Positions 1 through 10,980 of a stretch of 64,000 nucleotides of DNA are shown piece by piece. The stretch comes from Tragulus kanchil (lineage: Eukaryota > Chordata > Mammalia > Artiodactyla > Tragulidae). Each line of letters starts with the position of its first letter. Positions within the stretch are counted from its first letter, which is position 1. The notes under the pieces are model-generated. The model was not told where the DNA came from. It searched no databases and saw only the letters and a program-made list of their open reading frames with translations. The stretch is taken from positions 100,680,794 through 100,744,793 of the forward strand of contig JAIOJX010000032.1 in assembly GCA_022376925.1 (NCBI GenBank), given 5' to 3'. A program made the translations under genes and the position numbers.

Positions 1-102
1 TGCCTGGAGCAGGAATGAGGTGTCTCTACAGATCCCTTGCCCCATTGCTGATTCACAAGCAAAACAAGATTGTTGTAGTTTGGAGGTGGTTAGTCACAAA
101 GC

Positions 103-320
103 AGGCTTCCCAGGTGGCTCAGTGGTAAAGAATCCTCCTGCCCATGCAGGAGATGTGAGAGATGTGCATTCTTTCCCTGGGTCAGGAAGATCCCCTGAGA
201 AGGACATGGCAGCCCACTCCAGTATACTTGCCTAGAAAATTTCATGGACAGAGGAGCCCGGCGGGCTACAGTCCGTGGGTCACAAAGGGACACAACTGGG
301 TGAGTAAGCACATACACAGC
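103..320 (+). mobile_element. Bov-tA type SINE
   Basis: This is a tRNA-derived ruminant SINE. It opens with the tRNA-like head GGCTTCCCAGGTGGCTCAG and continues into the Bov-A body (ATGGCAGCCCACTCCAGTAT, then a GGGCTACAGTCCGTGGG-type segment). It is moderately diverged and non-coding. Confidence 0.9.
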
Positions 321-607
321 TATAAAGCAAGAGGTAATTGGGAGAAAGATGAACCTGATGTCTATGGAGCCTGTCCTAATGAGAAGGTCATCACAGCAAT
401 GGTCATTTAGAATTCCTAGAGAAACCCACAGAAACAGAAAGAGAGACTGAGTCTCAGAAAGGATAGATGGCTTATTTGAGACCCCAGACCTATGAAGTAG
501 ATCAGCATGACTTTGGATTCAGTCTGGATAAGGCTTCCAAACCCCTCCCTACAATTCGCTCAGCCATGGCACAGTGAAACAGAGACAGCTGCTCACCAAC
601 TTTCTGA

Positions 608-800
608 CTACCGGTCGGTAAAGAATTTGCCTGCACCACAAGAGACTCAGGAGATTCAAGTTTGATCCCTCAGTTGGGAAGATGCCCTGAAGAAGGAGAT
701 GACAACCCACTCCACTATTCTTGCCTGGGAAATACAATGGACAGAGGAGGCTGGTGGGCTACAGTCCATGGGGTCACAGAATCAGACACAACTAAGGGTG
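608..800 (+). mobile_element. Bov-A type SINE
   Basis: The Bov-A body is recognisable from GGTAAAGAATTTGCCTGC through GACAACCCACTCCACTATTC and GGGCTACAGTCCATGGGGTC. The tRNA head is damaged at its first bases. The element stands on the same strand as the one at the left edge of the window. Confidence 0.85.
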
Positions 801-1044
801 GGTGCATGACCTACCTTTTTCTAGCAAGATCCTGCATGCACTGTAAATGCAAAACAAATATACCAGACAGCTCTGTATATTCTGTTTCTTTTTCATGGAA
901 AGGCATTTTGTTTTAAATATGGTAGTGTGTATATGTCAATCTCAAACGCCTTATCTATCAGACCACTGTTTTTAGATTGCATGATGCCTATCTGGATTTA
1001 AGTTCAAGACACAACTCCAAGGAGCACTCCCTGGAGGCATCCAT

Positions 1045-1192
1045 TGAGCGACTTTCCAGCTGTGTGACCCTGGGCTCATCCCTTAACTTCTCTGAGACTC
1101 AGCATCTATAAGATAAGGGAAGCACATCAACCTCATAGAGTTGTTATCAGGATCTAATGAGGACGTGTTAGGTAAACGACTTCACAAAGTGG
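1045..1192 (+). mobile_element. MIR SINE fragment
   Basis: The order AGCTGTGTGACCCTGGGC, CTTAACTTCTCTGAGACTCAG and CTCATAGAGTTGTTATCAGG is the MIR core and 3' region on the plus strand. The copy is old and diverged. Confidence 0.75.
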
Positions 1193-1193
1193 T

Positions 1194-1375
1194 AACGTGT
1201 TAGTCTCTCAGTTGTGTCTGACTCTGTGGACCCCATGCACTGCACCCCACCAGGCTCCTCTGTCTATGGGATTTCCCAGGCAAGAATACTGGAGTGAATA
1301 GCCATACGCTTCCCTAAGGGATCTTCTCAACCCAGGGATCAAACCTCAGTCTCCTGCACTGAAGGCAGACACAAG
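1194..1375 (-). mobile_element. Bov-A type SINE, antisense
   Basis: The reverse-strand Bov-A pattern is visible: CTCAGTTGTGTCTGACTC, CACCAGGCTCCTCTGTCTAT, GGCAAGAATACTGGAGTGAA and a CCCAGGGATCAAACCTCAGT region, the last being the B-box side of the tRNA-like head. Confidence 0.9.
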
Positions 1376-2559
1376 ACCCAGCCCCCCAAAACATTTATTA
1401 CATCGAGTGTCCCTGAACTTGAGGGTTTAAAGTCAGAAATGTTTTCTTTGCTCATCCTTCCTGACCCCAGAGACAGACTTCCTCGGGTCACAATGAGACA
1501 GATGCATCCCACCCCTGAGCATCATTTATTTTAACCTCAAAGACTGAGCCCTTTTTGCCTGCACTCCTGCAGCCCCTCCGGACAAGAAGGAAGCACGAGT
1601 CACAGTCAGTGAGCTTTGCTCACAAATTCCTCCTTCACGACTGACTGAGCCCCGATACCGGAAAGAAACATTCCGTTGAATCATGTAAATCCCCACTCAT
1701 CTCCAAATTGGGTGCTGGAGTGCCTCGGGGAAGTGATTTTACAAGCTCACTGACTTCAGCCAAGGTAGACGCCAATTGCTCTTGCGAGATAATTCAGCCT
1801 GTCCCGCCCCCACCCCTGCTGCAAGATTGAGGGCCTCTCTCCCCTCTCACTAGAGAAATGGCCCCCTGAGCTGCGGGGAAACAGTCCCTGCCCCTGGGAG
1901 ACAGAAGGAGAAAGGCTGTAAGCCGCCTGCCTCTTGCCGCCCTCCCTGGACAGCACAGGTGCAATCCAGTGACTCATGGCTCACAGTCTCACTTGAACAA
2001 AGGATCTCTGATACTGGTGGGGAGGGCTGTCTTGAGAGATGGTGTCTGGACTACAGAGTCAAGGTTGCCTGTGCTTTCCCTCATGCCTCCTGGATTCCAG
2101 AGGCAGGGGGATGTTAGGATGGACCCAGCCATGGTCGCAGCACTGTGCAATAACATGCTTTCTAGCCTGCTGTGCCTCTAGGGAGAGCTGTTATCTTTTC
2201 TTGTAGTGTTGCCTCTTTAAAAAATTTGTTTTCAGAGCTCAGCTGCACCCATAGATTATTCAACCCACAGCCAAGTGGGCTACATGGAGTGCAGAGCCAG
2301 CCCTGTGCAACTCAAGATGCTGTGTCTGCTTTGTCATCGATGGCACTACTCCTTGTGTCCGTTGGAGAGATTATTTCCCTCCTAAGTCTTTGGGAGCTTG
2401 AGTCCAATCTAATATTTGGGAGCAAATATTAGAAAATAGGTCAGCAGCTCCATGAATACTCATAATCATAAAAATTACTATCCATTTCTGAGAGCTCGGT
2501 CTCCAAGGACTTAATAACCACTCTATCATGGGTTTTTTGCCTCCGCTCCAAAAGGTAGA
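1376..2559. other. Single-copy stretch, no gene seen
   Basis: Both strands carry only short open frames (up to about 86 codons) with no recognisable domain or splice pattern. No repeat family was recognised. It is probably intronic or intergenic. Confidence 0.5.
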
Positions 2560-2665
2560 TCTTATTGTCTGCCTTTTATGTATGCAGAAACAGGTTCAGT
2601 CATCAAGCAATTTGTTCAAGGTCACACAGCTCATATGTGGCAGAATGGGGATTTCCATTCTGCCG
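2560..2665 (-). mobile_element. MIR SINE fragment, antisense
   Basis: The pattern GCAGAAACAGGTTCAGTCA, TTCAAGGTCACACAGCTCAT and GTGGCAGAATGGGGATT is the reverse complement of the MIR core. Confidence 0.7.
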
Positions 2666-3212
2666 TCGTTGACATTGCTAAACCCTCTGGGCAAGTTCTC
2701 CTCGGATGGCAGTCCACAGGAAAGAGGAACTCCCCATCCAGACTGGCTAAGTGACAGCACTTGCCTTCCCTAGGCTTAGCTGGACCCAACCCGCCAGGAT
2801 CTCCATTCATAGGTCGCTTTCTCCATGTCCACAGCTAATTTGGAATAGGCTCTGTCTTCACCAGCAGTCGGAGTCTAGGAATTCTCTTGCAGCCTCTGGT
2901 TTGGTATTTTGGGGACCAATGACCTCCCCTGTGCACGTGCCTACTGTTTTGGTCCAAACTGTGTTCCCTCTGCTCTGTGCATCCTGCTGTCAGGGTTGGA
3001 GTAGGTCAGCAGAAGGATTCCTCACAGGAGGATGGAGCTGTGGCAGAGACTCCCGGAAACTGGAGGCTACCAAATCAACAGGTTTTTACCAATCATCCAC
3101 GGTCTCTGTGAAGAGTGCAAATGATTGGCAGCATTGCCTCATCCATGGCTCTGCCCACACATGCCCAGACACCCTGGGAGCCTATGACTATGTGCTAAGA
3201 GCAGATACCTGA
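2666..3212. other. Single-copy stretch, no gene seen
   Basis: A plus-strand open frame of 153 codons (2751-3212) covers most of this stretch. It has no recognisable domain, no good start context and a composition like neighbouring non-coding DNA. I treat it as a chance frame. Confidence 0.5.
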
Positions 3213-3781
3213 CCAAAGCCGGCTCTAATGTTGCCAAACATGGAAAGCTCTGCTCAGAGAGAGGCAAGCAGACCCCTTAGATGTTCACTCTGGGGAAGCT
3301 GACTTGAGAGATGTAAGGAAAATCCAGTTATGAGTAGTAGAAACTAAGACTGGTTGGATGCCAAAAGCAAGGCTATCAGGTCGAACAGAGACCCTCAAAA
3401 ACTGATAGGATGTGTAGACAAAGTCATGACAACATGGAAGCCAGAGTAAGGGGAAGACCATAGGCAATTGAGGGAGCTGACTGTTGGCAGAAAGAGAAGC
3501 TAGTCCTTGGACACAGCTCAGGGGTGCTCACAGCAGAACACAGGATGGCGGGTCAACCAGTTCTTCCATGAGGTTCTACTGGGGCCCTGGATCCGGGTCA
3601 CAGGTAGGAGCCCCAGCCACACTCTGGTTCCTGCTCTTAGATTCCCAGATGTCTGCCTCTCTCTCACGGCCAAGGCCATCTTACCATGACGCCCTGCCCG
3701 CTTCCTTCCATTTCTGACATTGTCGGAACAATCCTCTTATCTTTACAGCTAGGAGAATGCTGCTGAAACCCCTATCTCTGC

Positions 3782-3784
<3 letters not shown>

Positions 3785-3824
<40 letters not shown>
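3785..3824 (+). repeat. (TG)20 microsatellite
   Basis: A perfect TG dinucleotide run of 40 bases. It recurs with the same length at 4893-4932 as part of tandem duplication 1. Confidence 0.98.
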
Positions 3825-3825
<1 letters not shown>

Positions 3826-3989
3826 ACAGGGTAATTGGCTTCTTTGTATTTTACAGACTTGGAACTTACTAGATGTGAGAATCTGTAGGCATTTGGAAGC
3901 CAAGGGACTGTGTGTGTGCCCTGCATGATCAAGGGGAGAGATTATTATGCATGCAGTTCTTTTAGTTTTATCTTTAATTCCGATGCATG

Positions 3990-4211
3990 CCTGGTACGTG
4001 CTTAGTCACTCAGTCATGTCCCACTCTTTGCAACCCTGGGGACTGTAGCCCGCCCTTCCCTCCTCTGTCCATGGGAGTCTCCAAGTAAGAATACTGTAAT
4101 GGGTAGCCATTCTCTCTTCTCTGTCGGGGGATCTTCTTGACCCAGGGATCAAACCTAGGTCTCCTGCATTGCAGGTGGATTCTTTACCATCTGAACCACC
4201 AAGAAAGCCCA
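3990..4211 (-). mobile_element. Bov-A type SINE, antisense
   Basis: Reverse-strand Bov-A sequence: CTTAGTCACTCAGTCATGTC, GGGGACTGTAGCCCGCC, a CCCAGGGATCAAACCTAGGT region and a final CTGAACCACCAAGAAAGCCC. Two more copies, at 5098-5319 and 6282-6503, come from tandem duplications 1 and 2, not from separate insertions. Confidence 0.92.
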
Positions 4212-4889
4212 TGCTCTGGTACCCGTGGTTTTCATTCCACTTTTAACTGTGGTGATTTCATGTCTCATATATCCTGATAAGCTCCTTTCTAAAACAAGAA
4301 CATATATAAATAAGTCTTCACCAAAGCCGGCTCTAATGTTGCCAAACATGGAAAGCTCTGCTCAGAGAGAGGCAAGCAGACCCCTTAGATGTTCACTCTG
4401 GGGAAGCTGACTTGAGAGATGTAAGGAAAATCCAGTTATGAGTAGTAGAAACTAAGACTGGTTGGATGCCAAAAGCAAGGCTATCAGGTCGAACAGAGAC
4501 CCTCAAAAACTGATAGGATGTGTAGACAAAGTCATGACAACATGGAAGCCAGAGTAAGGGGAAGACCATAGGCAATTGAGGGAGCTGACTGTTGGCAGAA
4601 AGAGAAGCTAGTCCTTGGACACAGCTCAGGGGTGCTCACAGCAGAACACAGGATGGCGGGTCAACCAGTTCTTCCATGAGGTTCTACTGGGGCCCTGGAT
4701 CCGGGTCACAGGTAGGAGCCCCAGCCACACTCTGGTTCCTGCTCTTAGATTCCCAGATGTCTGCCTCTCTCTCACGGCCAAGGCCATCTTACCATGACGC
4801 CCTGCCCGCTTCCTTCCATTTCTGACATTGTCGGAACAATCCTCTTATCTTTACAGCTAGGAGAATGCTGCTGAAACCCCTATCTCTGC

Positions 4890-4892
<3 letters not shown>

Positions 4893-4932
<40 letters not shown>
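4893..4932 (+). repeat. (TG)20 microsatellite, duplicated copy
   Basis: Copy B of the TG run at 3785-3824, identical in length. Confidence 0.97.
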
Positions 4933-4933
<1 letters not shown>

Positions 4934-5097
4934 ACAGGGTAATTGGCTTCTTTGTATTTTACAGACTTGGAACTTACTAGATGTGAGAATCTGTAGGCAT
5001 TTGGAAGCCAAGGGACTGTGTGTGTGCCCTGCATGATCAAGGGGAGAGATTATTATGCATGCAGTTCTTTTAGTTTTATCTTTAATTCCGATGCATG

Positions 5098-5319
5098 CCT
5101 GGTACGTGCTTAGTCACTCAGTCATGTCCCACTCTTTGCAACCCTGGGGACTGTAGCCCGCCCTTCCCTCCTCTGTCCATGGGAGTCTCCAAGTAAGAAT
5201 ACTGTAATGGGTAGCCATTCTCTCTTCTCTGTCGGGGGATCTTCTTGACCCAGGGATCAAACCTGAGTCTCCTGCATTGCAGGTGGATTCTTTACCATCT
5301 GAACCACCAAGAAAGCCCA
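5098..5319 (-). mobile_element. Bov-A type SINE, duplicated copy
   Basis: Second appearance of the SINE at 3990-4211, carried by tandem duplication 1. Confidence 0.9.
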
Positions 5320-5428
5320 TGCTCTGGTACCCGTGGTTTTCATTCCACTTTTAACTGTGGTGATTTCATGTCTCATATATCCTGATAAGCTCCTTTCTAA
5401 AACAAGAACATATATAAATAAGTCTTCA

Positions 5429-6150
5429 CAAAGGGATGGTATATACATCAGGGCCCTTGTGGAAATCAGAATTCAGCTCAGGTCATTCAAAACAATGAGC
5501 CAGTTGGAATGACAGTGCCTCTCAGGTGTGGACAGAGTCAAGGGAACTGACAAGGGGCAGTGAGGCACCCAGAGAGGAGCAGGTGCGGAAAGCCGTTGTC
5601 ACCCAGATGGCTGGAGGATGGTGAAGACAGGAGGTACAGGCCAGGAGGAGAGTGCAGTGATGGGAGAGCCCTGGTGCCCCAAGCAGGGAGGGGGCCAGGG
5701 AGAGATGCCCCGACCTCCTTCTCATCTCACCTTTGGAGTTCCTGCTGATGCTTTACAACCTGGTGATGCAGTCTGTGTGGGTCAGCCTCCCAGGTCCCAG
5801 AGAAAGGCTGAGGGTGGTGAAGGAGGGTTGGGGAGGGGGCACTGAGATTCACGAACAGGATGCAGAGCAGGAAGGGTGGGAGGGAACAGAGCTGAGTGGT
5901 CAGGACCAGTTCTGGGGATGGAGAGCTGGCTCTGGGCTGTCCATACAGAGATGGCAGTCCCTGTGGCTATAGAGGACCTGCCTTCTAGGGTCACCAGTCT
6001 TCTCTCAGCTCTAGAGTGCTGACCTAGCCCCTGGTAACCCCAGGATGCCTGCAGTGCACCCTCCTTCCAAGCACGTCTCAGTTCCACAGATGTTAGCAGG
6101 CTCTCAACCTCACCAGCTCCTGTTCTGCTCTTAACTGACAACAGAAAGCC
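5429..6150. other. GC-rich stretch, no gene seen
   Basis: A G-rich, purine-biased plus strand gives several overlapping frames of 60-140 codons on both strands. None has a recognisable domain. The whole stretch is repeated in copy B of tandem duplication 2. Confidence 0.5.
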
Positions 6151-6281
6151 CGATGGGAAAGGGTTGTGTGTTCTTGCCCCCCCCTTTTTCTCCTCCAAGG
6201 ACTGTGTGTGCCCTGCATGATCAAGGGGAGAGATTATTATGCATGCAGTTCTTTTAGTTTTATCTTTAATTCCGATGCATG

Positions 6282-6503
6282 CCTGGTACGTGCTTAGTCA
6301 CTCAGTCATGTCCCACTCTTTGCAACCCTGGGGACTGTAGCCCGCCCTTCCCTCCTCTGTCCATGGGAGTCTCCAAGTAAGAATACTGTAATGGGTAGCC
6401 ATTCTCTCTTCTCTGTCGGGGGATCTTCTTGACCCAGGGATCAAACCTGAGTCTCCTGCATTGCAGGTGGATTCTTTACCATCTGAACCACCAAGAAAGC
6501 CCA
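6282..6503 (-). mobile_element. Bov-A type SINE, triplicated copy
   Basis: Third appearance of the SINE at 3990-4211. It shares the GAGTCTCC state with the second copy, so the difference lies only in the first. Confidence 0.9.
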
Positions 6504-7714
6504 TGCTCTGGTACCCGTGGTTTTCATTCCACTTTTAACTGTGGTGATTTCATGTCTCATATATCCTGATAAGCTCCTTTCTAAAACAAGAACATATATA
6601 AATAAGTCTTCACAAAGGGATGGTATATACATCAGGGCCCTTGTGGAAATCAGAATTCAGCTCAGGTCATTCAAAACAATGAGCCAGTTGGAATGACAGT
6701 GCCTCTCAGGTGTGGACAGAGTCAAGGGAACTGACAAGGGGCAGTGAGGCACCCAGAGAGGAGCAGGTGCGGAAAGCCGTTGTCACCCAGATGGCTGGAG
6801 GATGGTGAAGACAGGAGGTACAGGCCAGGAGGAGAGTGCAGTGATGGGAGAGCCCTGGTGCCCCAAGCAGGGAGGGGGCCAGGGAGAGATGCCCCGACCT
6901 CCTTCTCATCTCACCTTTGGAGTTCCTGCTGATGCTTTACAACCTGGTGATGCAGTCTGTGTGGGTCAGCCTCCCAGGTCCCAGAGAAAGGCTGAGGGTG
7001 GTGAAGGAGGGTTGGGGAGGGGGCACTGAGATTCACGAACAGGATGCAGAGCAGGAAGGGTGGGAGGGAACAGAGCTGAGTGGTCAGGACCAGTTCTGGG
7101 GATGGAGAGCTGGCTCTGGGCTGTCCATACAGAGATGGCAGTCCCTGTGGCTATAGAGGACCTGCCTTCTAGGGTCACCAGTCTTCTCTCAGCTCTAGAG
7201 TGCTGACCTAGCCCCTGGTAACCCCAGGATGCCTGCAGTGCACCCTCCTTCCAAGCACGTCTCAGTTCCACAGATGTTAGCAGGGGCTCTCAACCTCACC
7301 AGCTCCTGTTCTGCTCTTCACACAGCTGAGGCAAGGATGTCTAAGTAACCATGGCCACTGATGGGAAAGGGGGGTTGTGTGTTCTTGCTCCCACTCTCCA
7401 CTGCTTTGGTCCCTGTGCTTGAGAACGTAGTTCTCAACTCAGGTAAGTGCCCAGGTGCTCTGGAGAGTGCACCCTGTGCCCTGCTGGGACAAACAGCCTG
7501 CCTGGTCCAGAGCTGAGAGGTTCAGGGAGAGAACTCCCACTGAACCTTCAAAGTAAGTCTCCTGAATCCAGGTCCACAGACACAGGATTTGTGGAAATGT
7601 AGAACCAGACTCTGTTTGAACTTACTTGTTGCCATCCTTAGGAAAACAAGGGGGTTTTCAGAGTAGAAAGCTGATATGCATGGACCACTCATGATGGTGA
7701 TGGGTACTCACGTA

Positions 7715-7850
7715 TCCCATTTCATTTCATCTTTATGGTTGTTCTGTGACATGCGTTTTGCAGAAACGGAAGATCAGAAAGGTTAAGTAATGTGCCCAAA
7801 GTCTCGCTTCTACTGGCCCACCGACTTAAGATTCAGGCTCTGTCTCTCTG
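7715..7850 (-). mobile_element. MIR SINE fragment, antisense
   Basis: The pattern TTTGCAGAAACGGAAGATC, AGAAAGGTTAAGTAATGTGC and CCCAAAGTCTCGC matches the reverse complement of the MIR core. It recurs at about 8811-8946 through tandem duplication 3. Confidence 0.7.
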
Positions 7851-8131
7851 GAGCCAAGGACCACACTTGTCTCATTAACCCAGGCTGCTGCTTAGCAGGA
7901 GTGCTGCTTGGAAGAATTGACTGGAGAGGGCAGAAGGGCCTGTCTTCACACAGCAGCCTGGTTTATGGAAACAGGATCTTCTGAGCTCCATTATTTTGTA
8001 TGGCAATGATAAAGCCATACTTCCTAAAATAATCCTGTAATGTTCATTATTTAGTTGTTTGGACAAAATTGTTCTACTGTACCTCCCCTGTGCTAGGGAA
8101 GAATATGGAGTCAAAATCACTGTGGTTATAT

Positions 8132-8174
<43 letters not shown>

Positions 8175-8194
8175 CACACACACTCTCTCTCTCA
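8132..8194 (+). repeat. Compound microsatellite (CACG)n(CA)n(CT)n
   Basis: A run of GCAC tetranucleotides passes into CA dinucleotides and then CT dinucleotides. The duplicated copy at 9228-9277 is shorter by about a dozen bases. This is the largest length difference between the two copies of duplication 3. Confidence 0.97.
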
Positions 8195-9227
8195 CGCACT
8201 TCAGTCATCTCCCTCAAGCCCATCCAATTCCACTGCCTTCGGGACAAGTATCTCATGTCCACCAGGGCCAGAAATTCGCATCCTCTGATTTGAGTTTTGA
8301 AGACAGAGATTTACACAGCATTACAACGTGCCTGCAGTGCACCCTCCTTCCAAGCACGTCTCAGTTCCACAGATGTTAGCAGGGCTCTCAACCTCACCAG
8401 CTCCTGTTCTGCTCTTCACACAGCTGAGGCAAGGATGTCTAAGTAACCATGGCCACTGATGGGAAAGGGGTTGTGTGTTCTTGCTCCCACTCTCCACTGC
8501 TTTGGTCCCTGTGCTTGAGAACGTAGTTCTCAACTCAGGTAAGTGCCCAGGTGCTCTGGAGAGTGCACCCTGTGCCCTGCTGGGACAAACAGCCTGCCTG
8601 GTCCAGAGCTGAGAGGTTCAGGGAGAGAACTCCCACTGAACCTTCAAAGTAAGTCTCCTGAATCCAGGTCCACAGACACAGGATTTGTGGAAATGTAGAA
8701 CCAGACTCTGTTTGAACTTACTTGTTGCCATCCTTAGGAAAACAAGGGGGTTTTCAGAGTAGAAAGCTGATATGCATGGACCACTCATGATGGTGATGGG
8801 TACTCACGTATCCCATTTCATTTCATCTTTATGGTTGTTCTGTGACATGCGTTTTGCAGAAACGGAAGATCAGAAAGGTTAAGTAATGTGCCCAAAGTCT
8901 CGCTTCTACTGGCCCACCGACTTAAGATTCAGGCTCTGTCTCTCTGGAGCCAAGGACCACACTTGTCTCATTAACCCAGGCTGCTGCTTAGCAGGAGTGC
9001 TGCTTGGAAGAATTGACTGGAGAGGGCAGAAGGGCCTGTCTTCACACAGCAGCCTGGTTTATGGAAACAGGATCTTCTGAGCTCCATTATTTTGTATGGC
9101 AATGATAAAGCCATACTTCCTAAAATAATCCTGTAATGTTCATTATTTAGTTGTTTGGACAAAATTGTTCTACTGTACCTCCCCTGTGCTAGGGAAGAAT
9201 ATGGAGTCAAAATCACTGTGGTTATAT

Positions 9228-9258
<31 letters not shown>

Positions 9259-9277
9259 CACACACTCTCTCTCTCAC
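9228..9277 (+). repeat. Compound microsatellite, shorter duplicated copy
   Basis: Same structure as the tract at 8132-8194 but with fewer CACG units. Confidence 0.96.
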
Positions 9278-9408
9278 GCACTTCAGTCATCTCCCTCAAG
9301 CCCATCCAATTCCACTGCCTTCGGGACAAGTATCTCATGTCCACCAGGGCCAGAAATTCGCATCCTCTGATTTGAGTTTTGAAGACAGAGATTTACACAG
9401 CATTACAA

Positions 9409-9939
9409 TCTTTTTTTTTTGGTGGCAGTTGCTTCCGATTTCCATCGTCTGAATCATAGTCATGGAAATAATTGAATCTTTTTCTAACATAGAATATATT
9501 ACTCTTGAAATAGTAGGAAATGTTGATAATTGCCTTTTATTGGACTCACAAATAATTTATACGTTGGTTCGGTTTGAAAAAAAAAAAATCATAGTCTTTC
9601 ATTTCTTTGGCTTCTTCCTTAAGGCTAGAAGCAGCCTCTAAAAATAGCTGCCTGTGCAGGGATGGGCCTAGCGCTCCCCCTGGTGGTCATTGTATGGAAT
9701 TGCGGACCCAGTAAATGGATCCAAAGCTGCAGACACGTATTTGAATAATTCTTTCTCCCCTAAGTATACAGAGAAATTTGATTTATTCTTCACAGTCATG
9801 TCTGCATTACAGAGCACTTCTCCTGATAAAGTCCATCAGCTTTGAGAATAAGGAAATGATCAATCCCTCATATCCATTATCATGCAGTGAGCACTTCTCT
9901 GAGGTAGTAACAGCTTCTGTGGTTTTACCAAATGTCAGG
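9409..9939. other. AT-rich single-copy stretch, no gene seen
   Basis: Contains a T11 run near 9411 and an A12 run near 9578, with no coding frame of interest. No repeat family was confidently recognised. Confidence 0.5.
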
Positions 9940-10564
9940 GAAGCTGAGACTTTCTTCTTTTCCGTAAGACGATACTGAAGAAAAATACAAATTGACCTTT
10001 ATGTAACTGCTTACTGAGGGAATTAACAAAAATGTGAATGTGTATGCGGGGAGAGGGGTGTTAGAAGAGGAAAAGGAAGAAACTGAAGAAATAGAAGGTA
10101 GTGGAAAATGCATTGCTTCGCTTAGAATCCTGGCTCTGCTTACACACTGTGGTAAGCAGGACCCCGGGGGTGGCCCTCCACCGGATTACAGACAGACAGG
10201 CTACCTCTTCCCTGGGGTGCATAGGGACTATTTCCCAGCCCACTTTGCAACTGGGAGCCACCAACTGAGTTCTGGCCAGTGGGATGCAGGCAGAGTGCTA
10301 CAGCCCTTCCAGACTTCACTCCTGAAATATCCCTAGTAATTTTTCACCCTCTCTGTATCTACATCACGGGAAACAGAACTTCCCTGGATGTCAGGGTCAT
10401 GTAAGGGAAGTAAGTCAAAACCGTGAGTCATCACTTAAGGACGCTAACACAGGAGAAGCACCTGATTGCCTTCAAACTCTGATGTGAGCAAGACATTTAC
10501 ATATGCTAAGCAACCAGAATTTAAGAGGCAGCTGTTAATAGCAGCCAGTGTTAATTATCCTACT

Positions 10565-10700
10565 TAAGCAAGTCAGGGCACCTCTCAGCCAGGGCTTCAT
10601 CAACTAAAAATAAAAATAATCTATGAATATTCAGCGAAACAATGTATACGAAAGCATTTGGCACAGACTTGGGGCTCAATAAATGCTGGTTAGAAAGCAG
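10565..10700 (+). mobile_element. MIR SINE 3' fragment
   Basis: The segment AGCATTTGGCACAGACTTGG followed by GGGCTCAATAAATGCTGGTT is the MIR 3' end. It recurs at about 11708-11843. Confidence 0.7.
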
Positions 10701-10925
10701 GTGTTTCTCACATAGGCAATATTTTCATTCTACTAAAGAATTTTCATTGTTATTACACAGGTTTCTGTCACGGGACAAAGAAAACCCAAGTCCAACTGGT
10801 AAGTCAAATGGGCATTTTATTGACTCCCAGAACTAGAAATTCCAAGCATAGATTAAGCCTTAGGGCTGGTTCAATCTACCCTGCAGCTTGAGGACCATAT
10901 TCTTTCTTCTGCCTGGTAAGCTTCA

Positions 10926-10980
10926 TTTTTTTGGTATTGGATTACAGTTGATTTACAATGTTGTGTTAGTTTCAGGTGAT
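10926..10980 (-). mobile_element. L1 3' end scrap, antisense
   Basis: The segment with TTGGATTACAGTTGATTTAC and ATGTTGTGTTAGTTTCAGGT is the reverse complement of the ruminant L1 3' UTR end. A related sense copy ends near 25206. Further copies at 12069-12123 and 13147-13201 are due to duplications 4 and 5. Confidence 0.75.

Larger units (their letters stand above)
3213..5428 (+). repeat. Tandem duplication 1 (unit 1,108 bp)
   Basis: Copy A is 3213-4320 and copy B is 4321-5428. They match at a constant offset of 1,108. The only substitution I saw is in the Bov-A SINE: CCTAGGTCTCC near 4155 against CCTGAGTCTCC near 5263. The join is clean, with one or two bases of shared sequence. Both copies carry the same microsatellite and SINE at the same internal positions, so the duplication is younger than both. 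It is probably an unmerged contig overlap. Confidence 0.95.
5013..7387 (+). repeat. Tandem duplication 2 (unit about 1,184 bp)
   Basis: Copy A is about 5013-6190 and copy B about 6197-7387. Copy A starts inside copy B of duplication 1, so the segment 5013-5428 is present three times (also near 3905-4320 and 6197-6612). From about 6150 to 6197 copy A is garbled relative to copy B: it loses the stretch containing CACACAGCTGAGGCAAGG and ends in runs of C and T. Confidence 0.93.
7231..9408 (+). repeat. Tandem duplication 3 (unit about 1,096 bp)
   Basis: Copy A is 7231-8326 and copy B about 8330-9408. Copies differ in homopolymers (GCAGGGGCTC against GCAGGGCTC; six G against four G near 7372 and 8470). 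They also differ in the length of the CACG/CA microsatellite. The join follows TTACAA, where copy B goes on into a T run. Confidence 0.95.

Noticed and set aside
3285..7271. Many identical frames repeated 1,108 or 1,184 bases apart, resembling paralogous genes
   Set aside because: They are shadows of the artefactual duplications and of Bov-A SINEs.
9559..9590. GTTGGTTCGGTTTG followed by an A run, resembling a mariner end
   Set aside because: The match is too short, with no inverted partner or TA target duplication found.
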